Below are positions 42,906-53,953 of a DNA stretch of 64,000 nt, one piece after another. The translations under genes and the position numbers were made by a program. The DNA comes from Viola odorata. Taxonomy: Eukaryota; Streptophyta; Magnoliopsida; Malpighiales; Violaceae. Below the pieces are notes generated by a model. The model ran no database searches. It saw only the letters and a program-made list of their open reading frames with translations, and had not been told where the DNA came from. Location of the stretch: contig OY829545.1 in assembly GCA_963691705.1 (NCBI GenBank), positions 58,059,179 to 58,123,178 of the forward strand, in the 5' to 3' direction. Positions within the stretch are counted from its first letter, which is position 1, and every line of letters begins with the position of its first letter.

Positions 42906-43454
42906 TGAGGGCCGATCGTGAAAATAGGGAAACACGGAGAATCGTGAAATCCCGGCTAGTAACCAGATGTGTAATCCCTGGTGAAGTATAGAGCTGATAG
43001 CGAAAGCGATTCCCACGTGTTCCAGGGTAACGCCCTATGATGGCAGCGAAAAGGCTCCTACGGGTAATTACTATCCCTTGTAACGTGTTTTTGTTACTGA
43101 TGATTTACAATTGAGAATGCACAGAATACTTTTCGGGCAGCGGAAGGAGTGAGGATCTCGTAAGCAGAGATATCGCTAGGCTTACCGAGAAAGTTAACCC
43201 AATACCAAATTCTATAATTTTGGTGGGAACGCTAAGGATCTATTCGGAAAAGTAAGCGCATTGGGAAAACATGGCGAAGATAACGCCAAAGGAGTTTGCA
43301 AAGAGGCGACTAAATAAAGGAAACTCAGCAATAAAAGTGGCTTGAACACATCGAAATGTTTAAAGGGGGCTACAAATTTTAGTGGTCAAAATAGTAAACA
43401 AAAATTTAGTGACGCTTGATCACTAAGGAAAGAGCGATAAAGCCTCGATGCACG
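42906..43454. other. Spacer between pol-side repeats and antisense gene A
   Basis: No gene seen. A polyadenylation region for the minus-strand gene A would be expected here. Confidence 0.4.
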
Positions 43455-45817
43455 TCAACCTTCGGGGTGCCTCCGTTTCCAGCCTGCCGCTTTAGCTTGG
43501 CGAAAGCCCTCCTCATTAAGATGGCCAGATCTTCGTTTGAAAGCGGCAGTGACCTCATCGGGTTTGTACGAGTCAACCCGGTGGACTTCTTCAAAGCAAT
43601 CGACCAAAATAGCGGCAGTCTGCTCGACGTGCCACAGGCTCCTATCGGCTAACTCTTCCTCCAGGGTAGCTTTCTCCTTGGCCAGGGATGACTTCTCATT
43701 CTCCAAGGCAGTAACTTTGGCCCTCTCCGCTGCCAAGGCGACAGATTGTTCTTCTTTCTGCTTATGATGAGCCAACAATAAGTTTGTGCGCTCCTCCAGC
43801 AATTTTTTCTTCTCATTCCGCTCTCGTGCTAATTCTTCCAAAGAGGAGGAAAGAGAAGCAGCCTGATGCTGCGCTTCCGCCGCCCAGTAATGGAACTGCA
43901 TCATATTTGTAAAAAGGTTGGAGCGTAATGAGTTCACCCTGTTAACCACGGGCCTGGAAAGGAAGGCTTCCCGTTCTGTCGCAGACGCCAGTACTTGGGA
44001 AGCCAGCAAAGCCGTAACCTCATTCGAGCCGTCACCCCCCAGTGCCGCCAGACTAGTGTTACGCAGATCGTACAGTGCAACTTGATGGGTCACAGTAACG
44101 GCCCCACTTAGCGGACTAAGATCCGCCACAAAGTTAAAGGTGGTACCTCCTTCGCCATAACGGACCTGTAGGGGGATGCTTGAAGGAACGAAGGCCAGAG
44201 GAAAAGGAGAGCGAGCCTGTGTGGACGAACCCCCTGGAGCAAAATAAGCGCCATGAGGCTGATAGCCTGAAAAATCTGGCATAACCTCCTGATATCCCAT
44301 GTTGGAGGAATATGCGTGAACAGGACCACCAAAAGAATTGGGCGAAACCCCGAAAGTCTCGCCCGTTCCTAAATTCTCCAGAAATCCTGACGGATTCCCT
44401 CCCTGGGGAACAGTTGTAGAGTCAAACCCGTCCGCAGATCTGTTCTCCATCTCGGCGGTAGAGGAAGATGGATTTCTGCCCTCCTCTCCCAACCGCTGTC
44501 TCTTCTTTGAGCCAGTCAGCTCATAACCCAAATCCATATCGCGTGAGGGAAGAGCGGAGGTAGCGACAGCAATAATGTCCTGTCAAAAACGCGATATGAA
44601 ATAAAGAAAAGAAAGAAATCAAACAACGACAGACATAGAAAGGTAGTATATCGTGGCTAAAAGGCACCCTCACCGTATCAGCGTTGGGAGGAGGTGCTTC
44701 TGAAGAGCCTGCCGCGTCCAAAGAAGGTGTAAGAGCGGTGACACTTCTCGTTTTTCTCTTCTTTTTTCCTTTGGCAATGGCCTTAGGAGCCTTGGAAGAA
44801 GAAGAAGGCTGGGCAGGGGGAGCAGCGATGGTCACAAGGGGAACGCCTGAAGGAATGTCAGGATCCCCCACACCGGCCGAAGAAGAGGAAACTTGAACAA
44901 GAGTAGCGGAAGTAGCCGGAAGATCGGTGGGGTTATCAGTTGCTTCCGTGGAAGTAGCTCTCTCTTTTTCTTCTCTCTCTTGAGCCCTTTTCAAGCGTCT
45001 CCTTACGCTCTCAGGTTTATAGTTGGGATCCGTCGCTGCGAAAGCACAAAATAACGTCAGCATTAGTATCAGCGATAACAAAGAAAGGAGTAACGCGACA
45101 CTCACGTTTAACACAAGATTGAATGTCCATTCTACAAGCCACTTGACGAATGTGAACGCTGATTTCCAGTTTGAGCAATGTGTTTAACCAGTCTTGCTCA
45201 CGTTTCGGAAGGGTCCCTGGTCGGCTCCAGACGTTGTCATCCACGTTTTGGTTAAACCCAGATCGCCACCAGGAACCAAGATCTCCAGGAAGATCTATCA
45301 CAAAAAACTCCTTTTTCCAGGCATCAATGGAAGACTCGATATGGAGGAGTTTCCAAGTAAAAGACTTCAGAGAGTCATCGTCAAAACGGGGCGATATCGT
45401 TATCACCCCCCGGCATTTCATCAGCTTAAAAAGAGATTTAAGCAGTAGAAGGGAAGGGGAAGTAATCCCTTTGTATTTGCAAAGTTCCAGAAAAGCATAA
45501 ACACAACAATATGCATTTGGGGATAGTTGGGCCGGAGTCAGATCACCGGCAACAAGCAATTCTTTGACAAAAGAGTCAATGGGAAGCCGAAAGCCATAAC
45601 GGAACATTTGCGCATACATGACCCTACGATTGCCCGTCAAAACGCTGTTCAAACGTAGTGACTCAGGGGCAATAGTGGTTTTATAATCATCAGGAATATC
45701 AGCATTATGGGCGGCCAAATGCTCACGGAGAGCGGCCTCAGATGTGATAACATTAGCCGTAATATCCATCCTTTTCTCATCGGCAGATTTCGACTCAGTA
45801 CGGCGAGTCTTAGCCAT
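43455..45817 (-). CDS. Antisense gene A of Tat-2 (Transposase_28-type, spliced, intact)
   Basis: Three exons on the minus strand: 45817-45106, 45035-44674 and 44579-43455. The introns have GTGAGT...TTTCGCAG (70 bp) and GTGAGG...TTTGACAG (94 bp) borders. Joining them keeps one frame of 732 residues without stops. Exon 1 carries the Transposase_28-like domain (MYAQMFRYGFRLP...LTPAQLSPNAYCC...SLLLLKSLFKL), exon 2 a Lys/Arg- and Ser/Pro-rich linker (GKKKRKTR), and exon 3 a second conserved segment (LSPLSGAVTVTHQV...) and a 100-residue coiled coil ending ILVDCFEEV. Function is unknown. The family name reflects its presence in gypsy-type elements, not proven transposase activity. A TATA-like TTATAAAACCC lies about 170 bp upstream. 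It is the only intact long antisense gene here. Confidence 0.75.
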
Positions 45818-45984
45818 GGCAGAATTAAAGAATTAAAAGATGAAGAAGACGATGGAGGAGAAAGGAAATACCTTCAGAGAAAAGCACTTCAAAGAGCCTT
45901 GAATAGTGGGGAGAAAATAAGACGGCTAAAAGAAAATATGAGAAAGGGGGATGATAAAAGAAAAGGGAAAAGAATAAATATTGG

Positions 45985-45995
45985 GTTTTATAACC
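45985..45995 (-). promoter_or_regulatory. Candidate TATA box of antisense gene A
   Basis: Minus strand GGTTATAAAACCC, about 170 bp upstream of the gene A start codon. Position and sequence only. Confidence 0.4.
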
Positions 45996-46433
45996 CTAAT
46001 GATCGAACGAAACGACGAATGCCACAGTCGTTGCGTGGAAGCGGCATAAGGAACAGACTCAGGTAATGAGTGCAATCCTAGAAAAGTGCTACAACGCCTC
46101 GATTTAGGCAAAGTTCTCAAGCACGCTAGCCCGTGGCGTTGGAAGAAATGGACACGTGTGCCTGCACAATCACGACTTTTCTAAGGAAAGGATAGCAAGC
46201 ATTAAATGCTCTGAAAAGCAGGTACCATCTCTTGGGAAAAACAAGAGTGATATCGCAAGAAAGGAGATAACGCAAGATGGCGTTGATTAAAAGAATAGCG
46301 TTGGGTTAACGCGAAAAGGCGGAATGAAAATCAAATAGCAATCAAATACAAGTATTGTCACACAACAAGGCGTTATTACAAGACAAAGAAACAAATAAGC
46401 AGAAAATCTTCTAAATAGAGCAACCTCGATTAA

Positions 46434-48675
46434 TCATGGGCCCTCGCGAGCATCGCGATCACCATTCCTCCGCTTTTCTACAGAAGAAGGAAGATCTCTC
46501 TCACCTTCGCCCAAATCCTTCAGTCTCTTGGAAGCGTAATCGGTCAGCACTGACGAGTCAACAGTTCCCTGGCGATAGAGACTCATAAATCCAGCGATAC
46601 AAATATCCATGGTCTTGTTCTTCCACCAGGCTATCTTTGAAGGCACTTTGGCCAAATCCGCATCACGAGATGCTATCTCTTCACGAAGGAAGATATTCTT
46701 TCTGTCAGCTACCACCAATTCCGCCTCCATAAGGTCTGTCTTAGCCTTCCCTTTTGATCTTTCTCAAGCAAGCTCAGCGCGACAGTCGTCCAACTCCGCT
46801 CGGGTCTGCTCCTGAAGCTGCGATAGCTTCGTTACCTTCCCTAAAGCAGCATCTAGTTCTCCCTTTAAATCAAGAGAAGGCTGAACCTTGTCACGCTGAT
46901 CCTCGAAAAAGTAGTTTAGCTAGCGGAAGCAGGCCAGCATGTCAGTCAAAAGACGTGAATGTCGTACGTCGGGAGGACGCCGCAAGAACTCTTCTTTGTC
47001 CTTCGAAGAAGTAAGCATTTGCCCCACTATCGGGCCCACTGGCTCCTCTCGCGATGACGGGTCCGATACTCCTAAAGCACAGAGACCGTCGGTACCAAGG
47101 GAAGACAAGTCTAGCTGATAAGCAATGGGGCCTTGAAGACCTTGAGGGGAAAGGTTGGCGATATAAGGAGGAGAGTAATTTTTTGCAGAATCACCAATGC
47201 CCGAAATCGAAGAAAGAAACAAAGGCTGAGGCTTCCGTGGGGGAGGAGCGATGGGATTCGGAGTTGGTAAGCTCACATCTGGAATAAAGGAGCGAATAGG
47301 GGAGCTAGGACCGCCAGACACCGAGGGAGAGCCCACCGCTGCCGAAGCCTCGTTAACTTTGGGAGGAATGGCAGAGGGCACCTTGGTAACTTCCGTCACT
47401 AGCAAGGGACCTGTAACGTGCGAGGCGTCAACCTCCTCGGAAGGAACCCCATTGATTTCCTCCACGGAAGGAACGGGTGGGCCAGATTTCTCTTTGCGAA
47501 CTCTCTTTACGAGACGCTCCGTTTCGGCAGCGATCTCTTCACTATCGTCCTCGATTGACTCCGCTGCAAGATCACCTTTTCTGGACCTAAGTTTCATTCG
47601 TTGGGCAAGGGTGGCATGACGAAGCTCGGAACCAGTATCCATGCTTCCGCTATCACTGTCAACCTCTTCAATCACGGGATTACTTGGGGTCACTCCCTTA
47701 CCGCGAGGCGGCAGCCAATTCTCAAGGAAACGGGAAGGTCGGGCAGATGTGTTGCGTGTCGCGACGGTTTTGTTTCTCCTTCCTCGCGGCGAAATAGGCC
47801 GACGACTAGAGCCTTCGGGTGGAGGAGAAGGAGGTAATGTCTTAAGCGGCACCACGTTTAGAGGAGTGTCACTTTCCTCGGAGGATCGACCCTCAGCGTT
47901 ACCTGCCGATAAAATATTTTAATATGACAAGAAAGTCGGAGCGATAAGGCGATAAAAGAAAAGACTCACCAACGACACACTCTGACAAAGGCCTGAACTG
48001 AGAAAATTCCCGAATGCGGAAAGGCCCTTCTATTTCTAATAAGGCGTTAACATTGGATACATCCATACTAGACAGCACATCTGGTTCTCGCCAAGCGGCA
48101 CTAGTAATCTCTCGGTTGAAACCACCGCGCCAATACCGAGAGGGCAAGCGAAGGGTGAAGAAGCCATTTTTCCAGTTGTCTACATTCTCTTCGAAGCCTT
48201 GAAAATTCCGCCAGAAAAACCGGACAAGAGCACCATTCCATCTTGGGGTAATATCCACTAAGCAATTGTGACACCTCAAAGTGAAAAACGTGCGGAACAG
48301 ATCGAGCGATGGAGCGAAAATATGCTTCATCTCACACGAGCGAAGAAAGGCGTAAAACCCACACCAGGAAGGTGAAGTTATTTGAACGGGATTGAGATCG
48401 TAATGGTTTAGCAGTTTCATCAGAGAAGTATGAAGCGGGAGACGAAACCCGTAGGTAAACATCTTGAAATAAACCAACCGGAACGTCCCTCACATGGCAT
48501 CAGTGAGCCGAGTATCTTTCAATGGGACAAAGGGGCGATATCCCGTGGGAAAAGTGATACCGTTCTCCTCTAGCTCAGCCCTCAAAACCTCATTACAATC
48601 AAAAACACTACGAGCTCTCCTGACTTCGGGATCTAGAGGATTTTTGATATTTGCAGAAGGCCTAGCGCGAGACAT
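46434..48675 (-). pseudogene. Antisense gene B of Tat-2 (Transposase_28-type, broken)
   Basis: A diverged paralogue of A on the same strand. Exon 1 is 48675-47970, then a 67-bp intron (GTGAGT...TCGGCAG, 47903-47969) at the position homologous to intron 1 of A, then exon 2 47902-46434. The joined length is 725 codons in one frame but with three stops: TGA 48490-48492, TAG 46920-46922 and TGA 46764-46766. Domains: Transposase_28-like (YFKMFTYGFRLP...LNPVQITSPSWCG...DITPRWNGALVRFF), a Pro/Ser/charged linker, the second conserved segment (LSPQGLQGPIAYQLDL...) and a coiled coil. It lacks the second intron of A. A TTTATAAGG box lies about 195 bp upstream. All three stops could come from single C-to-T or G-to-A changes. 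Confidence 0.75.
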
Positions 48676-49137
48676 AATGGAATGGAAAGTAAAGCTATGG
48701 CAATAGAGAAGCAAAATACCTGGAGCAGAGAACCAGTGAATCGGCCGTCGGCACCGGCGAGCAATTGCAGTAAAATCCCTCGGGAAGAAAGAAGCACAGA
48801 AGAAAGGAAATACGAAGAATTTCGAAATATTAGCAAAAAATACTAAAAGAGAAGAGCAAATTCCTTATAAAGGTAAAACCTAAAAAAGGAACAGCCTGTG
48901 AAAATAAAACACGTGCAGAGTGGAAAAGGACGCGTGGGCAGTCATCAATGTCTTTTGGGAGAAGACAGTTACTGACTGAAAACCGAAAGGCGGTTGCGTC
49001 AAGCGAAAGGCCTACTCCCGCGATAATCCTGGAAACATAAAGGAAGAAAAGTGGCAGAAGAGCGAAAAGAAATAAAAACGTCATTTTATTATTTGGAAAA
49101 GCCATACGGCATCTACAAAGAGGCATGGTATGCCCAA

Positions 49138-49569
49138 CTATTCGCCATCAGACCATGAGATGCCGTAGCAGTAGACCACGTCATCATCTTCTTCACCTAA
49201 AAGCGATGGATCCTCGCCAGCGAAAGGGAAAGGTTCCTTAACCTTCTCCCTCACGCGTGTGGATGATCGATCCGACTCCTCCCTGACAGATGGCGACACC
49301 GCTTTAACAGCTGAATAGGCGGAAGGAGCCCTTGGCGGTTACTCGTTAGGAAGGAAAGACGTTTCTTTCCCCTTCGAAGAGAAAGCAGCAAGAGAATCAA
49401 AGAACGATTTAGATGCCCTCGCAGCATCTTTCCTCCGCCTCTTGCGGCACCGTCGGCGAACAGGCGGCCTCTAGGGAGGCGACGGAGGAGGATTATCTGA
49501 GTCAGGAGAAGTCGAAGGAGTTGGTGGAGAATCTCGGGCGAACGTATCTAAAAAGTGAGAATCAGCCAT
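49138..49569 (-). pseudogene. Antisense ORF C of Tat-2 (small, two in-frame stops)
   Basis: The minus strand from ATG 49569 (MADSHFLDTF) to TAG 49138 is 144 codons in one frame with two internal stops (TAG 49471-49473, TAA 49339-49341). Composition is gene-like: a Pro/Ser-rich start, a strongly basic stretch (RRRCRKRRRKD) that could be a nuclear localisation signal, then an acidic end (GEEDDDVVYCYG). A TATA-like GGCTATTTAAGG lies about 80 bp upstream (about 49645). I see no counterpart in Tat-1. It is too broken for an ordinary ORF search, and I call it from its consistent frame and context. Confidence 0.4.
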
Positions 49570-50040
49570 AAGATCACAGAATATTAATAAAAAGAAAAAA
49601 ACAGCAAGGAGACGAAGAATAACGAGGGGAAGAAGATCCCTTAAATAGCCAGAAAATTAGGAAAAAGGATCTTCGATCTTCCAACCCGACTCTTGAGAGA
49701 AGACACGTGTACAGCCTGAAGTGCAGATATGGATTTACAGTCACGTCTGTTGAGATTTTCCCCTGATCGAGGAAAACTGCAAAATCGCCCAATCAGTTGC
49801 CAGGACAACAACGGCGTAGATTTAATACTGAACAACCAATCAGAAAACCACCCAGTGGCTGAACCGTTTTCAGTTGGGCTAAGAATATCTCCAAGAAAAA
49901 AAGACAAAGGGCGCATTAAAGAAGAAGAACAGTTGCAAAACGGCGTACTAAAACCAGTTTATTTATTATGGCCTAGGGGCCGGAAAGTACATTTACATGC
50001 CAGGAGGAAAAGAGAAAAGGCCCAAAGGGAGCCATCGCTA

Positions 50041-50418
50041 TCAGGCGTCAGAGCCAGCGTCCTCAGGCACTTCGGGAAGGTCTCTCAGAGAATCCATGAC
50101 CAGAATCAGATCATGGAAGGTGGCTCTCATCCCCTTCAGGCAGCACCCCAGCATATCCTTGCGCTGCTGCAGCATGGCGATCACCACTTGAATCCGAGCG
50201 ATGGAGGCAGCCAGCTTTGACACGCTCTCCAAAGGGCTGAAATCCTCCAGAGACGTGGCTCCCAGCCTGGAATGAAGAGGGATCAGCATTCCTTGCAGCT
50301 CCAGGATGTCCTCAGAGGTCTTGACTAGCATGTTCTCCAGGAACCCGACGTCGCCATCATTGAGGTTCTTGAGAGAATGGCCCTTGGAAAGGAGGAAATT
50401 CTTAGTCAAATGATCCAT
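50041..50418 (-). CDS. Antisense ORF D of Tat-2 (conserved 125-residue protein)
   Basis: Intact 125-residue frame from ATG 50418 (MDHLTKNFLLSKG) to the stop at 50041, homologous over its length to the ORF at 7865-8242. It is helical, with a heptad-like core VSKLAASIARIQVVIAMLQ, then QRKDMLGCCL, and an acidic end (VPEDAGSDA). It is the antisense gene nearest the 3' LTR, about 980 bp from it. Its own TATA box is at 50467-50474. No signal peptide, membrane segment or known motif. Function unknown. Its small size and helices suggest a protein-protein interaction role, which is inference only. Confidence 0.65.
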   Translation of the reverse strand: MDHLTKNFLLSKGHSLKNLNDGDVGFLENMLVKTSEDILELQGMLIPLHSRLGATSLEDFSPLESVSKLAASIARIQVVIAMLQQRKDMLGCCLKGMRATFHDLILVMDSLRDLPEVPEDAGSDA

Positions 50419-50466
50419 GATGTGAATTGCCAGAGATGAGGAGAACGTGGGTGGAGAAAGTTCCCC

Positions 50467-50474
50467 AATTTATA
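50467..50474 (-). promoter_or_regulatory. TATA box of antisense ORF D (Tat-2)
   Basis: Minus strand GGCCTATAAATTGGGG, ending 49 bp before the ATG. The Tat-1 copy has TATAAATTG at nearly the same distance from its ATG. Confidence 0.65.
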
Positions 50475-50697
50475 GGCCCCAAAGAGAGGCCTTGGAAAGA
50501 ACAAAGAGGTCCTCAAAAGGCGAGCCGTCTCGTCACCCTTAAGGACTGATAAGCCTAAAGCAAAATCAAAGGTTGATGCTCGTATGATATCCACAACATG
50601 GATGTTCGAAAGGATGCGAGATAAAGTATGGAAAAACGCCAAAAGGCACGATATCACGGGTAGCCATGACGTAAAAGCCATATGGTTACCGGTATCC

Positions 50698-50840
50698 ACA
50701 GTGTAAGGCCGCGTTGATGTCGCAGGTGGCCCTAGATGCGTAAAACCTCGTCGACATCGCAGGCATCTAGTGGTATAAAGCCGCGATAATCGAAGGCAGC
50801 TGATGGCATAAAGCCGCGTCGATATCGTGGTTTCCTTAAG
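50698..50840 (+). repeat. Short degenerate tandem repeat near the 3' LTR
   Basis: About four units of 35-45 bp built on TAAAGCCGCGTCGATATCG and variants. A 238-codon minus-strand frame across this area is probably a by-product. Confidence 0.55.
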
Positions 50841-51394
50841 CGAAAGAGGAGAACGGGGCCCGCGTGACCTCAAACCCCTGTAAGTACAAAGTTTACTAAC
50901 TTCTCTATAAATGCCTATCTCCTCTGTGTGTTTGCAGTACACTTGAAAGGATGATGGACCCGGAACAAACGCAAATCCACGACATGACCTGGTTACAGTC
51001 CTTGGCGGTATCACAAGTGACTCATCGGTAGCCCTTCTAGGACATGAATAAAATTGAGACTCCGTAAGCCCTGCTAAGAGGCCGAACCGACTAACATCGT
51101 TGGGCGAAAGCAATGCCCTCATGATTACGAGCGTAATAGCAGCGTCTCTCGTGGACCTCTTAACACCTCAGAAAAACAGGTCTCTAGATAAGAATGAAGG
51201 ATGGAATCCACTTGCTCGCTGGAAAGCTTCAGAACTAAGTTCCAGCTCTTCACTTAACACAATTAACGTCGAGCAATCAGAGAAACTCAAAGATCCTGCA
51301 GACATATCGCCCCACGAAAGAACAAGTTTTCATCTAAGATTTCAGACATGGATAGCCCTTGGTAAACACTCGGGCTCGTTTTCAGTTGGGCTTA

Positions 51395-51917
51395 TGATAA
51401 CAATCAAGACAGCCCTAACGGTGCTATCACACTTGTGGCTCCCGCCGGGACGATTTCCCATAAGACCCGTAAGATATCTTCATATCGCCCCAGAATCGGC
51501 GAAGGATTCCTAGGATGGTCGACATCAGCGGGGGGGGGGGCTTACGCGACTCTATACGCACGGCACCATCCCATCCTAGGGACCCACGAGCTTATCGCTC
51601 CCGACAGCCCCGTCCGATATCGCTCATGACGTCATCCGTCGGTATCGCTTGTGACGTCACCATCAGACATCGCTTGGATTGTTATCGCCAGGTATCGCCG
51701 AATAGGCCTATAGATACCCCTACTTTTCCAATCTGAAGGTAAGATCGAGATCACTTAGACGAACCTCTATTATTTTTGAAACCCGAACTGACTTAAGCAT
51801 CGGAGTGTCTACGCCGGAGCCCCCCTCCGGCGCTTTGCAGGTACATCCGGCACCGACCGCCACCGTTCCGATCAGGCACGACTCCGAATCTTACAAGATC
51901 GACGTTGAATCTTATCA
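51395..51917 (+). repeat. 3' LTR of Tat-2
   Basis: Same ends as the 5' LTR, followed at once by CAAAC. Differences from the 5' LTR include the TATA box (TATAGATA) and the length of the G run. Confidence 0.95.
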
Positions 51918-51922
51918 CAAAC

Positions 51923-52189
51923 CAAACCAACAATACAGAACTCATAAAAGTGGAACAGATAAATAGAACAGGGCATCAATGCAACTGGATTAAACAGGCT
52001 CAAATAAGGACCCATGTTCTTGTAATTAAAGCATTCATGTTAAAAATACCAAGGGCAAATACACTTTAACCATTCAAGAAAAATAGTTCACAACCATAAT
52101 GAGAAGACAATGAGATAACCAATATCAATTCATTAATTTGAGGAATAATATACATTATGAGTTTCACAATTGAACAAAATGGAACGTAA
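51923..52189. other. Non-coding spacer after Tat-2
   Basis: Continues the sequence left of 35897 once Tat-2 is removed. No gene seen. Confidence 0.4.
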
Positions 52190-52375
52190 AAGTTGGTCAT
52201 CCTAAATCCAACATCCTACTACTACCATAAACACCCTAGTACATTGAAGAAAGTGGCCATCCTAACAGAAAACAACATTCAGTCTACCAGAAACACACTA
52301 ATATAGCAAAAACTGGCCATCCAAAAGTCAACAACATTATGTCTACAACAAACATCCTAATATATTCAGTAGAAA
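52190..52375 (+). repeat. Three-copy 60-bp tandem repeat
   Basis: Units beginning GTTGGTCATCCTAA, GTGGCCATCCTAA and CTGGCCATCCAAA at 52192, 52252 and about 52312. Each continues with an ACAACATtc/ACCATAAACA-like half. Confidence 0.6.
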
Positions 52376-52439
52376 TAAGGGAGAAGAAGACGCAACATGT
52401 AGATGAAGCTCTCTTCATAGAATGGGTTAACTTTATGGC

Positions 52440-52660
52440 CAAACATACCTCGGATTGACAACTTATTTCATAGATTGCATCCACCGTAACAGCCACCGCG
52501 TCGACATCATCTTCAACCCCCGCCTCCGCAACTACATCATCTTCAACCTCCGCCACCACGGCGACATCATCCTACACCCCAGGGATTCCAATTGAATCCG
52601 GTATGAACATACCTATACGCGGATGAAATTGCATGCAACTATCATCCTGTGAATTATCCT
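52440..52660 (-). other. Exon-like minus-strand segment
   Basis: The minus strand has an open stretch rich in Val, Ala, Asp and Glu (VAEVEDDVVAEAGVEDDVDA), an imperfect internal repeat, ending at a consensus donor CCGAG|GTATGT near 52449. It could be an exon of a lost gene or element. I do not recognise it. Confidence 0.25.
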
Positions 52661-52924
52661 AGAAATCAACACCCTCCATTTGGTAAAGTAGAAATTGAAA
52701 TCCGAAATTTGCAATGAAATTAAACACTGAAATTGAAGATGAAATTTTGTGATGCTTACCTCATTCGTGGTGGTATTAATAGGGAAAATCTTCCATTCCC
52801 ACGCAAATTTCAGATTCAAACACAAGAGAGGGAATCAATGTCAGCGTTGAGCCAAGCCAAAGCCATTGTCGTCGTCACCAGCGCAAGCAGGGGCACCCTC
52901 GTCTTCTCCAGCATGGGAAATCAA

Positions 52925-52992
52925 TAACGTCATTTATTTTACACCTGTTTTTGGACGTTAAAACGTCATTTGTTTCGAGCCAGAGGGAGTAG
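52925..52992. other. Orphan TIR-like end
   Basis: The sequence has an internal inverted repeat (AACGTCATTTATTTTACACC with ACGTTAAAACGTCATTTG nearby) and ends AGCCAGAGGGAGTAG. That resembles the right end of a mariner-type element (CTCCCTCTGGCT in reverse) next to TA. I found no matching left end. Confidence 0.4.
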
Positions 52993-53330
52993 AATATTTC
53001 AGATTAATTTTAATCATCGGTGAGAGATTTGAACATCATGAGATTATATATTATTCTCATATTTTATCTCAATACGTACTCAAGTATCCTCCAACCAATG
53101 AGAGGTTGTTACATGTAGATATTAGATTACACTAATAATATTTATAAATACACTAATAATATTTATAAAATTTGAAATTTGAAGCTAGTTGTGGTGGGTT
53201 AGTGATTTTTGTGTACACGCTAAAATAAAAAATCAGGAGTAGTGTATAATTCATCCCTACTTTCCACTCATACATGTCAAATTGGCGTATTTCGGATTGC
53301 TTGGTTTGCTAGATTTTGTGGGAAAAAAAA
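52993..53330. other. AT-rich spacer
   Basis: No gene. It contains a short tandem duplication of ACACTAATAATATTTATAAA near 53129-53170. Confidence 0.5.
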
Positions 53331-53885
53331 TACTCCCTCCGGTCTCCAATAGATATCGTATTGGAGACCGGACACAGAGATTAAGAAAGTGGTTAGTTCT
53401 GATTTTTTAAATATGTTGTTACCTTTGTACTCCTAATTTTTTTTTAAAAAATTACCATCCATGTCCAAAACTGACTTTCCTCCCCTCCACCAACACTCTG
53501 TCAAATTCCCTTTCTACTCTTCTTCATTCTCTACCACTACCAACGACAACACAATCTCTAGGGGTGTCAAAACGGGTCTGCGGCCCAGACCCGGACAGAC
53601 CCGAGATTTTCAGGTCGGGACCAGACCCGGTCCCGACTAAAAACGGGACTAATTTCTGATCCCGGTCCCGACTCGTTTTTTTCCCGGGTCCACGGGTCCA
53701 AACCCGGGAAAAATGGACCTGGAAAAAAAGTTTCCTTTTTTTTTATTTTAAAATTTTGCATACAATAAAATAATATGTTCTACACTTACACATCAATTTC
53801 AGAATTTCAATTAAATGATTGTAGATAGGCACACCAAAAATAGAAGCAGAAGCATATTGCACCCAAATCCTAAGGATAAGCCTTT

Positions 53886-53953
53886 TCATATAAATGCTTG
53901 TAGGATGCGACCAACATCAAATGGCTCTGGAGCATAAACTATTTTCGTAGCTC
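53886..53953 (-). pseudogene. Captured exon, SCAB-like (actin-binding protein) fragment
   Basis: After an ATTGCAG acceptor the minus strand reads ATKIVYAPEPFDVGRILQA, then a stop after FI. ATK-x-VYAPEPFDVGR is the pattern I recall from plant stomatal closure-related actin-binding proteins (SCAB), at their Ig-like domain. The fragment breaks off right after it. It is unrelated to the NPGR-like exon upstream, so the element joins pieces of two host genes in the same orientation. Confidence 0.45.

Larger units (their letters stand above)
35902..51917 (+). mobile_element. Tat-2: full-length Tat-clade (Retand-like) gypsy element with antisense genes
   Basis: A 16,016-bp element with perfect CAAAC duplications (35897-35901 and 51918-51922) and LTRs of 527 and 523 bp that differ at about a dozen bases (roughly 97-98% identical). 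Order: 5' LTR, PBS, gag-protease, RT-RNase H-second RNase H-integrase, tandem repeats, minus-strand genes A, B, C and D, a repeat block, 3' LTR. The dual RNase H and the antisense ORFs between pol and the 3' LTR place it in the Tat clade of Ty3/gypsy. Pol is disabled in this copy. Confidence 0.9.

Noticed and set aside
50406..51122. 238-codon minus-strand frame next to ORF D
   Set aside because: It has no resemblance to anything in Tat-1, overlaps a degenerate tandem repeat, and does not have the composition of the other antisense genes.
52733..52927. 64-codon plus-strand frame
   Set aside because: No homology, and its upstream part crosses sequence with opposite-strand splice-like signals. 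Not supportable as a gene.
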